Below are positions 23,493-35,025 of a stretch of 64,000 nt of DNA, piece after piece. The notes under the pieces were generated by a model. The model did no database searches. It worked only from the letters and a program-made list of their open reading frames with translations, and was not told the origin of the DNA. Every line of letters begins with the position of its first letter. Within the stretch, counting starts at the first letter, position 1. The DNA is taken from NCBI GenBank assembly GCA_951230915.1, contig OX579636.1, positions 34,407,567 through 34,471,566 on the forward strand, read 5' to 3'. This stretch comes from Antitrichia curtipendula (Eukaryota; Streptophyta; Bryopsida; Hypnales; Leucodontaceae). The position numbers were made by a program, and so were the translations under genes.

Positions 23493-25432
23493 GCCTTATT
23501 TTGAGCTTGATTAATTTTGTCTTCTACATCTCTCCCTACCACCTCTCATTGCGAATAATGAATTCAAAATTTTTAATTTTTTTTTCATTGTGGGTGGCAA
23601 CATAAATAAATAAATATCTTGGGACGCATGAGGGGCAGTTCAAATGATGGTGTGGAAATACAGTAGCATGCAGGAAAACACAATTGGTTTCACACTTCTT
23701 TTTTATCAATCATGGTTGAATCGGTGGTTCTTTGGTCGGGTAGTCTCTGACTTGTACCCGCCCGTCGCTCCCTACCGAGGGATGGAGCAATTGCATTATT
23801 ATTATTATTACAGACCTGCCATGGGCGTCCAGAGCGGAATGGAACTTATCCAGCTCATGGCCAATAATCGTTCTACAGCTGGAGATGGCCAGGCATGGGT
23901 GATGTGTTACAAAGGTCAACTGAAACTTCTATGCACCTGGAGCCCCCCCCCGCCCGCCAGTCCCCCGGACCCAGACTTTTCTTCCACAAAGACGGAGATC
24001 CAACTTTTGTCACCACCCAATAGTACTTCAAAATTCTTGCACCTTCTATGTCAAATACACCAAAACAAAACGGCTTGTTGCGACCCCAGTTTGGGATTTT
24101 CGTAGCCTGAACTCTGTGTGAACGGGGCAAGCCATCAAGGAAATCATCCTTTTGGGGTACAATGTGTGAATCATCTACTTAAGAAGAAGAAGAAGATGAA
24201 AAAAAACATTCATTGGATGTCAAACAACTATGCAAGGCCTTCCCTTTTTGCATAAATTTTCAAGGATGAACATATGCACTTTTGTTTTATATAGAAGGAT
24301 TCTTTGTCATCCATCGGTCCACTCTGGTTCATGGTGTCCTTATACAATTAAGGGTTAAGTTGTACAATGAAGCTGATTGATATGTATCAAACATTCCCCC
24401 TCTAAAGGAGGTTGCCTCTGTTCTTACAATGACCTTACAGAGAGAACATAAAAATACAAGTGGCATTTATTGTAGCATAGCATGTTGTATAGGGCTATTT
24501 TTTTCCCCATAGCCTTATGAGGAGTTGAGGACCATTGGAAAGCATGTTATGAAATTTGCATAATTTTTGAATGAGTGGAGAATCATGAAAGATTTTCTTG
24601 TATTCAACCTTGCAATGAAGGAATACAGAAAGAGTGGACCACATTGTAGTTCCTACTTGCATTAGGGTTAATGCAATGGTGTCTTTGACGTATTTGATAG
24701 AATTTAGAAACATCAAAGTTTGGTTGGGAGAATTTGCAAAGAATTTGACTATTTGTTAGAGTTTTAGGATTGCTTGCTTACTTCTTGCCATTCAAAAATT
24801 CTTTTATCATAGCCATGGTTTGTGATTGGATGTAATGAGTACATAGTTTTGTGGTTAATTAGGTTCATCTTTACAATTCTAAAATAAATATAAAAATAAA
24901 AAATTTGTTCTCATTTTTGTCTAATGGACCATAGAAATGCTAAAAAAATTCACCTTAAGATGTAATCATTGAAGATGATAAATAAGTGTACCTCTAATTC
25001 ACTACATAACATTCTTGAACTATTTAGTATTTTCCTTCTTGTGGTAGAATGAAGAAGAATATCAGTTTAGAAGACAATTAGAGATACATGTACATGTCAA
25101 ATTTAAGATTTTATTCTATATGTTTGAAAATGAAAAGTGTGCACTAAAACAAAAAACTTACATGAATCATAAAACATTCTACAAAATATTCACCTCAACT
25201 CTCTAGTATCAAAATGATTCCCATTACTAAAAATCAAAATTTATCAAAATATAAACATCAATTATCTAATAAATAAGGTTTTTGTATTCTCAAATAATAA
25301 ATGAGATAAGGCCATTTTATTAAATAGTTACTAAGTATACATCTGCGTTACTTATCTTTATGATTAAATACAAATTTCATATGATTTATATGATATTCTA
25401 ATCCCTAGATGTCTTATTCTATTTTCACAAGG
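23493..25432. other. Gene-free stretch
   Basis: Open frames up to 153 codons (23644-24105) lack recognisable domains and overlap frames on the other strand. The segment about 24118-24357 is a diverged copy of the dispersed repeat at 8812-9032. The remainder is AT-rich with nothing to annotate. Confidence 0.4.
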
Positions 25433-26462
25433 TTAACCCCTAAACGTCGGAGACTATGTTTTCACCAAAGACAGTCCAAAACTGCCATTTCTGATACAAG
25501 CACCAAATTTTAGATAAAGTTTTTTTTTTGAAAAAGTAACCGTAGGATCTTCTAGTAAACTAGTTTGAAAATATGTGGAAAAAATTTCAGAAATTTTCAC
25601 CGTGTAGATTACAAGATTTTTACGTTTGAAGTGACAAAACTCATTTTTTTAGCCCTGTAAAAATACGGGCAGCTGCACTTCACAAGGTCACATTTGTATG
25701 AAAAAATCTCCAAAATGATTGTGCTTCTTTGGATTAATTCTTCAAGGCAAGTTGTCTACATGCTTAAAAAATTTTAGATCATTTGGAATTGTACAACATA
25801 TAGAAAAAGTATAGCAAGTAGAAAGAAGTAGAGAATGATTAAAAACACTAAATTGTTAAGAACTTAATTATAAAATTGAAAAATTCTAATCCCAACGGTG
25901 GTAATAGAGTAATAAACAATTTACATTATATGCTTCTTTTTTTTCAAAAAATATTAAAAATAGAGTTAAATTAAGGACTCCAACGTTTATTTTTGAGTAG
26001 GAAATCTATGACTACCCACAAACTAGAGCACCTCATAACTTTCAACTCATAAATCAAAATGGAATGATTCAAAGCTTTCCAAGTATATATAAATCTAAAG
26101 AGCCAATTTCAAATTTTTATATTTGAAATTTTTATTTTTGAAATTTTTATTTTTGAAATTTTTATTTTTGAAATTTTTATTTTTGAAATTTTTATTTTTG
26201 AAATTTTTATTTTTGAAATTTTTATTTTTTGAAATTTTTAGATTTTTTTTTGGGCTGCCCGTCGAGCATTGCAAATTACAGATTATGCAATAACTTTTGA
26301 ACAATGAAGTCAAAAGTTATGAAAATTGTTGGGCCTTAAAGATAAACCTTGTCCCCATGTTGTGTGAAAATTTCAGCAAAAAATAATAAAAACTCCATAC
26401 GCAATGAGCTGCCCAAAATCGCTATGTTGCCAAAAAAGGCAGTTTGGACGTTTAGGGGTTAA
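25433..26462 (-). mobile_element. TTAA-family element with internal minisatellite (1030 bp)
   Basis: The limits are TTAACCCCTAAACGTCGG and GGACGTTTAGGGGTTAA. The body resembles the copies at 35026-36475 and 46244-47174. Its extra length comes largely from a 15-bp tandem array at 26110-26239. Orientation is given with the CCAAAACTGCCATTTCT-side end on the left taken as minus. Confidence 0.85.
26110..26239. repeat. 15-bp tandem array, about 8-9 units
   Basis: The unit GAAATTTTTATTTTT is repeated almost without change. The matching segment of sister elements has at most one or two units, so it expanded inside this copy. The open frame reading it as repeated KNKNF on the minus strand is a by-product. 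Confidence 0.9.
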
Positions 26463-27014
26463 AACATTAGTTCTAAGCTCAATAAATCCATTTAAATTAT
26501 ATTCAAATTACAATCTTATATTATATAAGACTAAATATTTATTGTCTATCAATGTAAAAAACCTTTATTAGATTTATAAAATATTTCAATTATTCTAATT
26601 CAAGCAACGGCCTTTAATCCCTAAATGTCCGAGATACCCAATTTGGGTATTGATAATACTTTGGAGTTAAATAAAACCTAACCAAATTTCTACATTTAGT
26701 AGCTTGTATTTTCAAAGTCTAATTTTAGCATCTGAAATCTAATTTTGAAAATGATTGATTATGATTCTTCTATTCAAGATTTTTTGTAAGGGTGTCCGTT
26801 GCAATCTTGACTTTCCGTAATATTGAGGGCTTTTAAAAATGAGTCTCAAATACCCTATATCTTTGAGAAAAATTCACATTAGAAATTCATTCTAAGATAA
26901 TTATAAAGTAGATTTTGAGAATTCATAAATTGATTGGGGTTATGCGTGTTAGACTCTTTATCTTCAAATTTTTTGGTGACCAACTTTTTAGATTTGACAT
27001 GTAAAAAGAGGCTT

Positions 27015-28152
27015 TACTACAAGGAAAATGGGTCCGAATTGACTGTATTTTTGACAGAAAAGTGTCCAAAATGACCACCATAACTTTTGGAACTTGGCAC
27101 TCTATCAACCTGGTTCGTTTTGCAACCTCTTTCAAAACCATGTCAATTTTTCTGTCAATTTATGCGTTTACCATGGTGTTTCAAGTTATGAGAAGACAAG
27201 TCCTTTATACAAGTGGCGTGGTAGGGAGGTAAGACAAACCATGTGGGATACCTAGTGGAAGCTCCACCGCTCATAATTTAGTGAAAATTAAGTAGGAATA
27301 ATGGTTAAAGTGGAATTTTAGACCTAATTTAAGCATAGTAGAATACATAATTTTAGAAAAATTTGAACTAAGAAAATGTGGTATTTCAAACCAAATTTTA
27401 TGTCCAAAAATCCGTTTGAGATTTAAAGCTTCCTATCAAAAGTTATAGACAAATTTCAGTGAGGAATTGGAAGGGACATTTGTTTTTACAATTTCAAACA
27501 TCCTCACTAAAATATGCTTATAACTTTTGATTGGAAGCTTCAAACCTCAAACGGATTTTTGGACATAAAAATTGGTTTGAAATACCACATTTTCTTAGTT
27601 TAAATTTTAAGAAAAAAAAAGTTATTCTACTATGTTAAAATTAGGTCTGAAATTCCACTTTAATCCTTATTCCTTAACTATGAGCGGTGGAGCTCCTAAC
27701 CCTCATTTACATATCCCATATGGTTTGTCTTACCTCTTACCAACCCACTTGTATAAAGCACTTGTCTTCTTTCGATTCCTAATTGAAGGTGAGTTGCACT
27801 CAAAGTTGAAGTGCTCATTTAACAAAGTATTCTTGAGAGTAGTGTTTAAAGTTATGGAAGTCCAATTCTAAAATGCATAATGTACTTTTGAAACTTTAAT
27901 TTTTTTCTTTAGGTGAAAATATTTTGGTTGCGAATGTGAAAAAATGGCAGTCTGTCCTACGTGGCAAAAATTCAAATAATTACAATTTTTTTGGTGAAAA
28001 AGCATGATGACGTGTATTTTTGTCCGAAATAACAGCCGAATTGACATAATCTTGTCAACTAGTTGTCCGAATCAAGTACTCCTAATCTACAGCACTATTG
28101 ACAGAATTTTGCCAAATTTTCTATCAAAGAAGACACACTTTCCCTTGTAGTG
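27015..28152. mobile_element. CACTA-like non-autonomous element (1138 bp)
   Basis: The left end is TACTACAAGGAAAATG. The right end in reverse complement is CACTACAAGGGAAAGTG. Both are flanked by CTT (27012-27014 and 28153-28155). CACTA ends with a 3-bp duplication are the hallmark of the CMC/EnSpm superfamily. There is no transposase. Most of the interior is a long foldback. Confidence 0.8.
27191..27770. repeat. Long imperfect foldback, arms about 270 bp
   Basis: From AGAAGACAAG at 27191 to CTTGTCTTCT at 27770 the two halves are inverted copies. Shared blocks include GGTAAGACAAACCAT, AGCTCCACCGCTCATA and CTAAGAAAATGTGGTATTTC with their complements. Mismatches and small indels show it is older than the 77-bp hairpin at 12357. 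Confidence 0.85.
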
Positions 28153-28392
28153 CTTGAAAGACTTCAAATCACTTTTGCAGTTTTTACATACTCATGATCA
28201 AACATCCTAATCTTTCAATCCATAAGTAATATTATTGTACTTTCTTTTCCATTGTGATCTCTAACATGTCTAGTTTGAATTTGTATGGTTACAACTCAAC
28301 AAAAAAATGATACAACCTTTCCAAATATTGTTTTTTTGTTCAATTAGGAGCAAATTCCTAGAAGCTCAAAAAAGACCTTGGGCATTTAGGGG

Positions 28393-28958
28393 TTAACCCC
28401 TAGAGGACCAAGGCATATTTTGGACAAAAATTGTGAAAATTACTATTTTCAAGGCAATGAAAAAAAATGAAAGAAATTTTTTTTTCCACAAAATTCAAAC
28501 GTATAAATTTGTGTTAGAATACAATGGAAATGTGTGGAATTTTTTTCAGAAACTTTGTTTGCACAGATTGAAATATTGTAACGTTTGAAGTTAGAATAAT
28601 TTTTTGTTTTTACCTTGCCCAACAAGGCCAACAACCTTTAACTCCTCCTAAAATGAGAATTTTACACTACACATGATTATTATTTTTACATGTTTTATTA
28701 TGTAGGTTACATACCTACCAAATTTTAGAAGTAAAGGAAAGTTTTGCAAAAGTGATTTAATTAGAAAAAAAAAGGTTAATGGTAGCATAACTTTTGATCC
28801 GGGCACCCGCTTGGAAAAAAATGATATTCTTACTAAAGGGATTCATGTCCACACCTTGAGTCAAATATTTGTGAACATCTAATCAAAATAGAAATTGATA
28901 GGAACTTGCATGGTTTTTCAGTTGTCCGTTCAAGTGACAATTGTCCTATAGAAGTTAA
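28393..28958 (-). mobile_element. TTAA-family element, shortened (566 bp)
   Basis: It opens TTAACCCCTAGAGGACC and closes GTCCTATAGAAGTTAA, with a GTCCGTTCAAGTGAC relic palindrome near the right end. It shares its first TTAA with the element to the left. Confidence 0.7.
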
Positions 28959-30155
28959 GTCAAAACTAATTTAGCCAATTTTTAAAGTGACATTTGGAAT
29001 TTATGTATTAACATATATAGGGTTCATTGTGCGACCATTGGATCCTTTTGAAGCCATGACTAAAAATGAAGCCATGACTGAAATGATGGAATGGAGTTGA
29101 GATAAATATAGTAGAATGAAGCCAAGACAATAATAATGGAATTTGAAGTAGCACGACTAGAATTAAAGCTACAAAGAATTTAATGCCTTTTCAATTGAGG
29201 AAGTTGAATAATATTTTGAAGAAACCAATGCAAACCTTTACAGTTCAATTAATTTCCAAACAAAAGTTGGAATAATTTGAAGTTTTAAAAAGAAAAAGAA
29301 AAAGAATTAGAAGGTTTTGAAGACAAACAATAAAAATTACAAAAATAGGTAGAATGTAGAGTTGACTTTGCAACCATGCAAGCAGGATTCACTATGACTT
29401 TAATATTTTTTTTAATTGAGGGATTGAAAAGGTTTTTGAGGGAACCAAAGGGGACCTTTAGGTTTCAATTGATTTATAAAACAAAGGATTGAAAAAGTTG
29501 GACTGGAATTTTTTGAATTAAGAAAGTTGAAAAGTTTTTTAAGCAATTAATAGGACTTTAAAAAATGAGTGGAGCATAGGAACCACTTTGAACCCATGGG
29601 ATTTGAGTCTTTGGAGATTTTCTTATTGATAAATATAGGTTTCTATGTCGTCTATAATTGGTCAACATACACCTCCAAAGTCCACCATAACAAATTCACA
29701 CTTGCCAAGACTTCCATGTGAACAACTTATAAACCTAAAAAAACGAATCTATCATCATTTTTTCAAACTTCATTTTGCAACTAATTGACTCTTTTGAGGT
29801 GGATTGTCAAAAAATAATGTTTGTATATGTGGCATGTCGCCAATGGATAAAAATCATTTCCAATTCCCTACATTGAAACACTCAATCTCCAAATTTACTT
29901 CCTTGTTCAATTCCTTTCTTCTTGCAATAAATCCTAAATTACATTAAAAATTTCAATTTCACAAAAAACACAACAACAACAGTTTAATGAGATACTATAA
30001 TTTACCTTCATAGTCTTACAATCACTGCTTCAAACATCTACTATACTACTTCAATCAAAGTGCAACAAACATGTAGCCAACACTTCCATTTTCAAAGTGT
30101 AAGTGTTTTTTGAATGCAAGTTATCAATCAACCTTTTTGTGTTTTCAAATGCAAG
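28959..30155. other. AT-rich gene-free stretch
   Basis: No long frame and no clear terminal repeats. Short A/G-rich segments with the pattern GTTGAA..TTTT..GAAACCAA recur between about 29200 and 29560, suggesting an old degenerate repeat. Confidence 0.4.
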
Positions 30156-30566
30156 TAAGGTAGAACTACCCAATTCCGTCAGTGATTCAAATCTGTGGTC
30201 TACAGCTTTGTTCCAATTCCGTCAGAAAAACATGCAAATCCGCTTCAGATTCTGACAACAGTAGTTTATTAATGCTATTAAAAGATAACGTGTCAATTAA
30301 TGATTGGTGGATCTTCAAGTGCTATTAGATACATTGGAAACCGGTATTGAGTTGTAAGAAGACATTTATGAATCCAGTCTAGTAGCAATTGTGCAATTTC
30401 ACTTCAGAAATTTACATAAATTACAATTTTTATCAAAAAATTATAATTCCACTTGGGTTTGACTCCTGAAACAAAAGCACACCTCTGAAAAATATGTGTC
30501 TTTCCTAGAGTTGGCCCCAATATAGTTAGATTGCGAATCAGGGTGGTAATGGGTAGTTCTACCTTA
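30156..30566. mobile_element. AAGGTA-family MITE (411 bp)
   Basis: The inverted ends are TAAGGTAGAACTACCCA and TGGGTAGTTCTACCTTA, 17 bp and exact, counting TA as the duplicated target. The interior carries CCAATTCCGTCAG twice. It is non-coding. Confidence 0.8.
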
Positions 30567-31023
30567 TCTTCTTTGAGGTTGGTCGGTCTGTCAAGTATAA
30601 AATTCTGTCTACGAGGAATTCCTTAAAGAGCTCGGTGAATGTTCTTTTTTGAAATTGCAATGAAATTCAATTGTGCACATTGATAGTATAAATGATAAGT
30701 TGGTGTAATTATACAAGTTATAGAGTTTGGTTGTCAAGTGACTTTGCATCTATATCAAGGTAATCCCAGTTTGTCAAGTTTCAAGCTCTTCATAAAGAAT
30801 ATAAAAATCAGCTTTAGATATTATGTACAAATTCTAATTTTACACTACCGCACATTGCCGCACTTGATCTAAAAAGTGTCACGGTTGTTGATCACAACAT
30901 GGGTGGGTTTCAATACAATATTGTGACCTTCACTTGTAACTTTGAAAGGCAAACAAATTATTCGAGTAGATGGAGCACTTGCACTAACGGCATTCTCAAA
31001 TCAAATCTGATGGCACCTGAGTT

Positions 31024-31216
31024 GTTGTTTTCTTTTCAAATTGCACGGCTCTTGATTTTTCAGAAGGGGGGTATTGTTTTCTTTTCGAATCATACAACTA
31101 GTGATTTTTCAAAGGGGAAGATATTGTTTTCTTTTCAAATTGCATGGCTGTTGATTTTTCAAAAGGGAGGGTATTGGTGTTTTTTTTAATTGCACAATTG
31201 TTGATTTTTTAGAGTT
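31024..31216. repeat. About 50-bp tandem repeat, 3-4 units
   Basis: Units beginning TTGTTTTCTTTTCAAATTG and containing TTGATTTTTCAAAAGGGAGG recur with a 49-50 bp period at about 31027, 31076, 31126 and 31177, increasingly degraded to the right. Confidence 0.8.
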
Positions 31217-33650
31217 TTTTTTCAAGGTGCGGCTACTTGTCTCTTTAAGGTGATAATAAATGTGTATTTTATGTATTCTTTCAGAGACATGAATATATGT
31301 CTTCTATTTAGTCATAAAATTTTCACATTGGAGGAAAAAATTTAAAATTATACCAAATTTTTTGAACAAAAAGTGGAAATTTTCATATCACATACAATAC
31401 ATGTTCAAATTTGAATTTTTTTTCCAAAAATTTATATCATAGTGTAGAACATGGTGCAAATTTTTACTATGGCATTCTAAAATAAGAAAATCAAGTCTCC
31501 ATGGTTATAGGTCCAAAGTTCACATTACTATAAAATAACAACTATTTGAAATTATCTAAAATTTCAAGTTGGAATAAAAACTAAACCTAAAAAACTTTAT
31601 TTTGTTAGTTGGATTTTTAAAATAATTTATAAATACTTCATTGCTAAAATGCATACAATCAATAGGGAGAGCATTAGCTACCAGATTATATTACATGGAT
31701 TTGCCATTTTTTAATCTTAGAAAGTCAAAAATATTATTGTAAAACAATATCTAATACTATGGTTCATTAAAAATGAATTCAAGCAAGTACCTCCAAAGAA
31801 ATGCCCACCGTGGAGTTCCCTAAAATCGTTCAAAAGATACAATCCCTCTAAAAGATATAAAGATCAATGATTCAATGTAAAATACTAACAAAATCAATAT
31901 ATTTTTAGAGTTGAAAAGCAACTTCTTTGAGAAGCAACTTCTCTGAGAGCGGAAGTGTTTTACCAAATTCCAATCTATTTTAAAATTCTAAAAGAATTGA
32001 TTTTTGAGGATTCTTATATAAGATTTTTTTCCAAAATCTTGGGGAATTTTGTACAATAATTTGTTTTTTCCTAAACCCTACATCTAAAATTGACCAAATA
32101 AACATTTGTCATATTTGGTGTCAAGTTGATACTACATCTTATACCTTATAATCTATCTACCTAGCTTCCATTCCACCACACGGTCAAGAGGTTTGAAAAA
32201 CTAGGGTTGTGATAGAAGCAAGGTAGGGCGTTTGCATGAGCAAGGCAATCATCAAGGACCCTCTTTTGTTTTGTGTGCCCATGTTATGGAAATGTTTATG
32301 TCTGGGATTAGAGCTTCCTAGTTTTGATTTCTCTCATGGATGCCACTTGCCATCACTATATATACCATTGTTCTTGCTTTCCAAAGAGTTTAGGCGCGTC
32401 TTTTAATATAGGGCTTTCAAAAATTGGTGATCATAGTTCATAAATATAGAAGACGTAGATATGCTTCAATAATTTGTCACTGTTGATTAGTGTTCTAAGT
32501 TTTGGTGATGGCGTTGATTGATTTGTACTTTTCCTTCAATTTTTGGCATTTTATATAGTTTTGTTAGAATTATTATACCATTGTTTGAATTTTTTTGGCA
32601 TTTAATAAGAATTTGTAGATATGCACTTGGTAATTTTTCAATTTTCCAAATTAAAATATAAACTAAACTTGAAAAGCTTCATTTCAATAGTTGGACTCAA
32701 ATTCAAGAAACCCAATTTCATAGCTAAATTACACTACATGGATAGCATAGTTATAGTCTAAATGTAGTGTATGCCATACACATTGCGTTTCACATTCTCC
32801 TTGAGTAGTTGGTTTATGTCATGTCCACAAAGAAGATGTATGTGCAAAACTTCATCAAAAAGTACTTCAAAAGAATTTAAAAAGTACTTTTGCAACTCCC
32901 AGTGTACAATCTTGCACTAAAGTAGTATGAAGATTGTGTAAAGGAAATACTAAAAAATTAAGTACAAGATAATAGTATTGGAAGTGAAGGAAAAATTTGT
33001 CTTTCTCCTTCCCATACTAGGTCATTATATTATGAATCTTTCTAAAATAAAAAAATTGGACTATCAATTTTGAATTTATTTTGTATTGTAAAATTCAATT
33101 GAGGGCCTTGATTTGCATTCTTTTAAAACATCATGTTAAGTAAAAGTGGCTAAATACATAATGGAAACAACTTGTAAACATTTCTAAAGATACAATTGAA
33201 ACACACCAATTCTGGTGAGCTTGCTCTAGCAAGAACCACCTCTATGGACCTATTATTTTTTGGTATAATTTTGAAATTCGAATTCAAAAGACAAACCTTA
33301 TACCTCATTTTTTTTCTAGAAAGATGCCACAATTGCTAGCATGTCAAGGCTCTTTATAATTTTCTCATTGCTAATCCAAATGGAATGAATTAAAATTTCG
33401 TGTAGGTATAAAATATATATTTTATTTAAATATATTTTATTTTTCCATTAATTGCTTTGCCCAAAGTCAAATACTTAACTCTTGAACGTTAGGTTGGTCA
33501 CCGTAGAAGTCATACCATGTGAATCATTTGCTTAAAAAAATTGAAAGAGAACTCATTAGCCTTCAAACTATTTAGCAATACCTCCCTTTTTTTATACAAA
33601 ATTCCAAAAATGAACATCTACACTAGTTATGGGATCATTGATATGGACAT
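31217..33650. other. AT-rich gene-free stretch
   Basis: No gene is supported. The tail (about 33476-33640) is a diverged copy of the repeat at 8812-9032. The remainder shows only short frames. Confidence 0.4.
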
Positions 33651-33921
33651 TAAGGTAGGGGTCTGTAAAAGTGACCCCTAACACAGAGGTACATCTCACT
33701 TTCTTCAATGTACCAACGTTGGACATTTCCAGAGGGGGTCGCTTTTAGAAACCACTGCGTTTCAACTTCAAAAATTTGTAACTAATTCCACGAAGGTCCA
33801 AAAAATACGAAACGACTTAGATTAGATGCCAATTCCATTTTTCTTCCTAATAAAATTTACTGAAAATTGTTTCAAGGAGTTTAGCTCTTAAAGGGTTGCT
33901 TTAACAGCCCCCCGTACCTTA
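33651..33921. mobile_element. AAGGTA-family MITE, main type (271 bp)
   Basis: The ends are TAAGGTAGGGG and CCCCCGTACCTTA. The body shares the block TAACTAATTCCAC..AAAAATA.GAAAC.ACTT..TTA.ATGCCAATTCC with the copies at 36808, 44498 and 59716. Confidence 0.7.
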
Positions 33922-35025
33922 TCTGTTTGTTATTGCAACTTCGATAAGTTAAGTTAAAGGATGAAGTGCAGGGATGACACACAACCAAACGAGTTGCAGG
34001 TTGTACCCAAGTACTTGTGTATTTTGGTTGAGATTGCCAAATTTATATTTCGACGGTGTGATTGCCGGGACGGACTTCGTAACCTATTTATCGCCGGGGA
34101 CCGAGACGGAATTCATCCTCTTCAACAGGCGTGAGGTGAGGTAGTGCCCATCATTCCTGCCATCCATGCAACATGAACATCAATGATGCAAGTGGCAAGT
34201 CCTTGAGGGCCTTGCTCTTAATTCTTGATGATGTCAACGTAGTACACCAATTACTTCAAGTGGTGTGTCGAGAATGAACTTGATGCTCCTTGTCATTTAA
34301 TACAAAAAGAAACAAAGGGTAGACAGTATGCAAGAAACACATGCACAAAAAAAATTTAGGCAAGACAATTATAAAGTGTTTCGCAAACCCTTCTTAACAA
34401 AAAAATAAAATATATAATAGGTTGTTACAAGATTGCTTTATGAAACAAATTGTTGAAAAGAGTTCTGACTTTACAAAACTCCATGGAATATGTTTGGGAT
34501 TAGCCAACATGTAGTGGCTTTACTCCATTTGAAGAAATGCCTTGGGATTATTAGATTAATTTGAATTTGTTCACGGTCAATATTTTTTCAAAAATGGTTG
34601 TTTTTTCTATTTGTGATTTTGGTTCAAAGAATTAATAAAAATAAATAATTTTTAGTAAAAAATAAAATGATACGTTTTTAAATGGTGAAGGGAGTCTTAA
34701 TTTCCTAGTCAATAAGAATGCTTGGTTACAAATTGAGAATTTGCTTGTGAAGTAATGTAAGGGCTTCATCATGGTTCTCACCAACTAAAGCAACCATACC
34801 ATGAAATGTGTACTTTCATAATGTTAAATTTCATAGTGTTAAAGGATAAACCTGTTCGAGGGGCATAGATTTAGGGTCAAATTTGAATTTCACATAGTTA
34901 ATGATTTTAAATGTTTTGGAGCTTGATTAAGAAAATGTAGTTTCTATTTTTAATCCCTTCTAATTTTTTTTCCAAAATTGTCAAAATTATAATTTTTGTG
35001 ACTCATTGACTTTGAAGGTAGCATC
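33922..35025. other. Gene-free stretch with a GC-richer patch
   Basis: A 55-codon plus-strand frame runs at about 33973-34140 and passes over a GAG|GTGAGG sequence that would suit a splice donor. The encoded peptide matches nothing I recognise. The remainder is AT-rich. It may be a gene remnant; no gene is claimed. Confidence 0.3.

Larger units (their letters stand above)
26614..28396. mobile_element. TTAA-family element split by a CACTA-like insertion
   Basis: The outer limits are TTAATCCCTAAATGTCC and GGGCATTTAGGGGTTAA. Removing the 1138-bp insertion at 27015-28152 and one copy of its 3-bp duplication leaves about 642 bp. The right-hand TTAA (28393-28396) is also the first four bases of the next element. 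Confidence 0.65.

Noticed and set aside
23644..24105. 153-codon plus-strand frame
   Set aside because: No recognisable domain; tyrosine run from a TAT microsatellite and proline run from a C tract; equally long frames on the opposite strand.
26110..26239. Regular repeats considered as a CRISPR array
   Set aside because: The units are contiguous with no unique spacers, and the window is from a plant nuclear genome.
26095..26313. Minus-strand frame with repeated KNKNF
   Set aside because: It is a direct by-product of the 15-bp minisatellite, whose period is a multiple of three.
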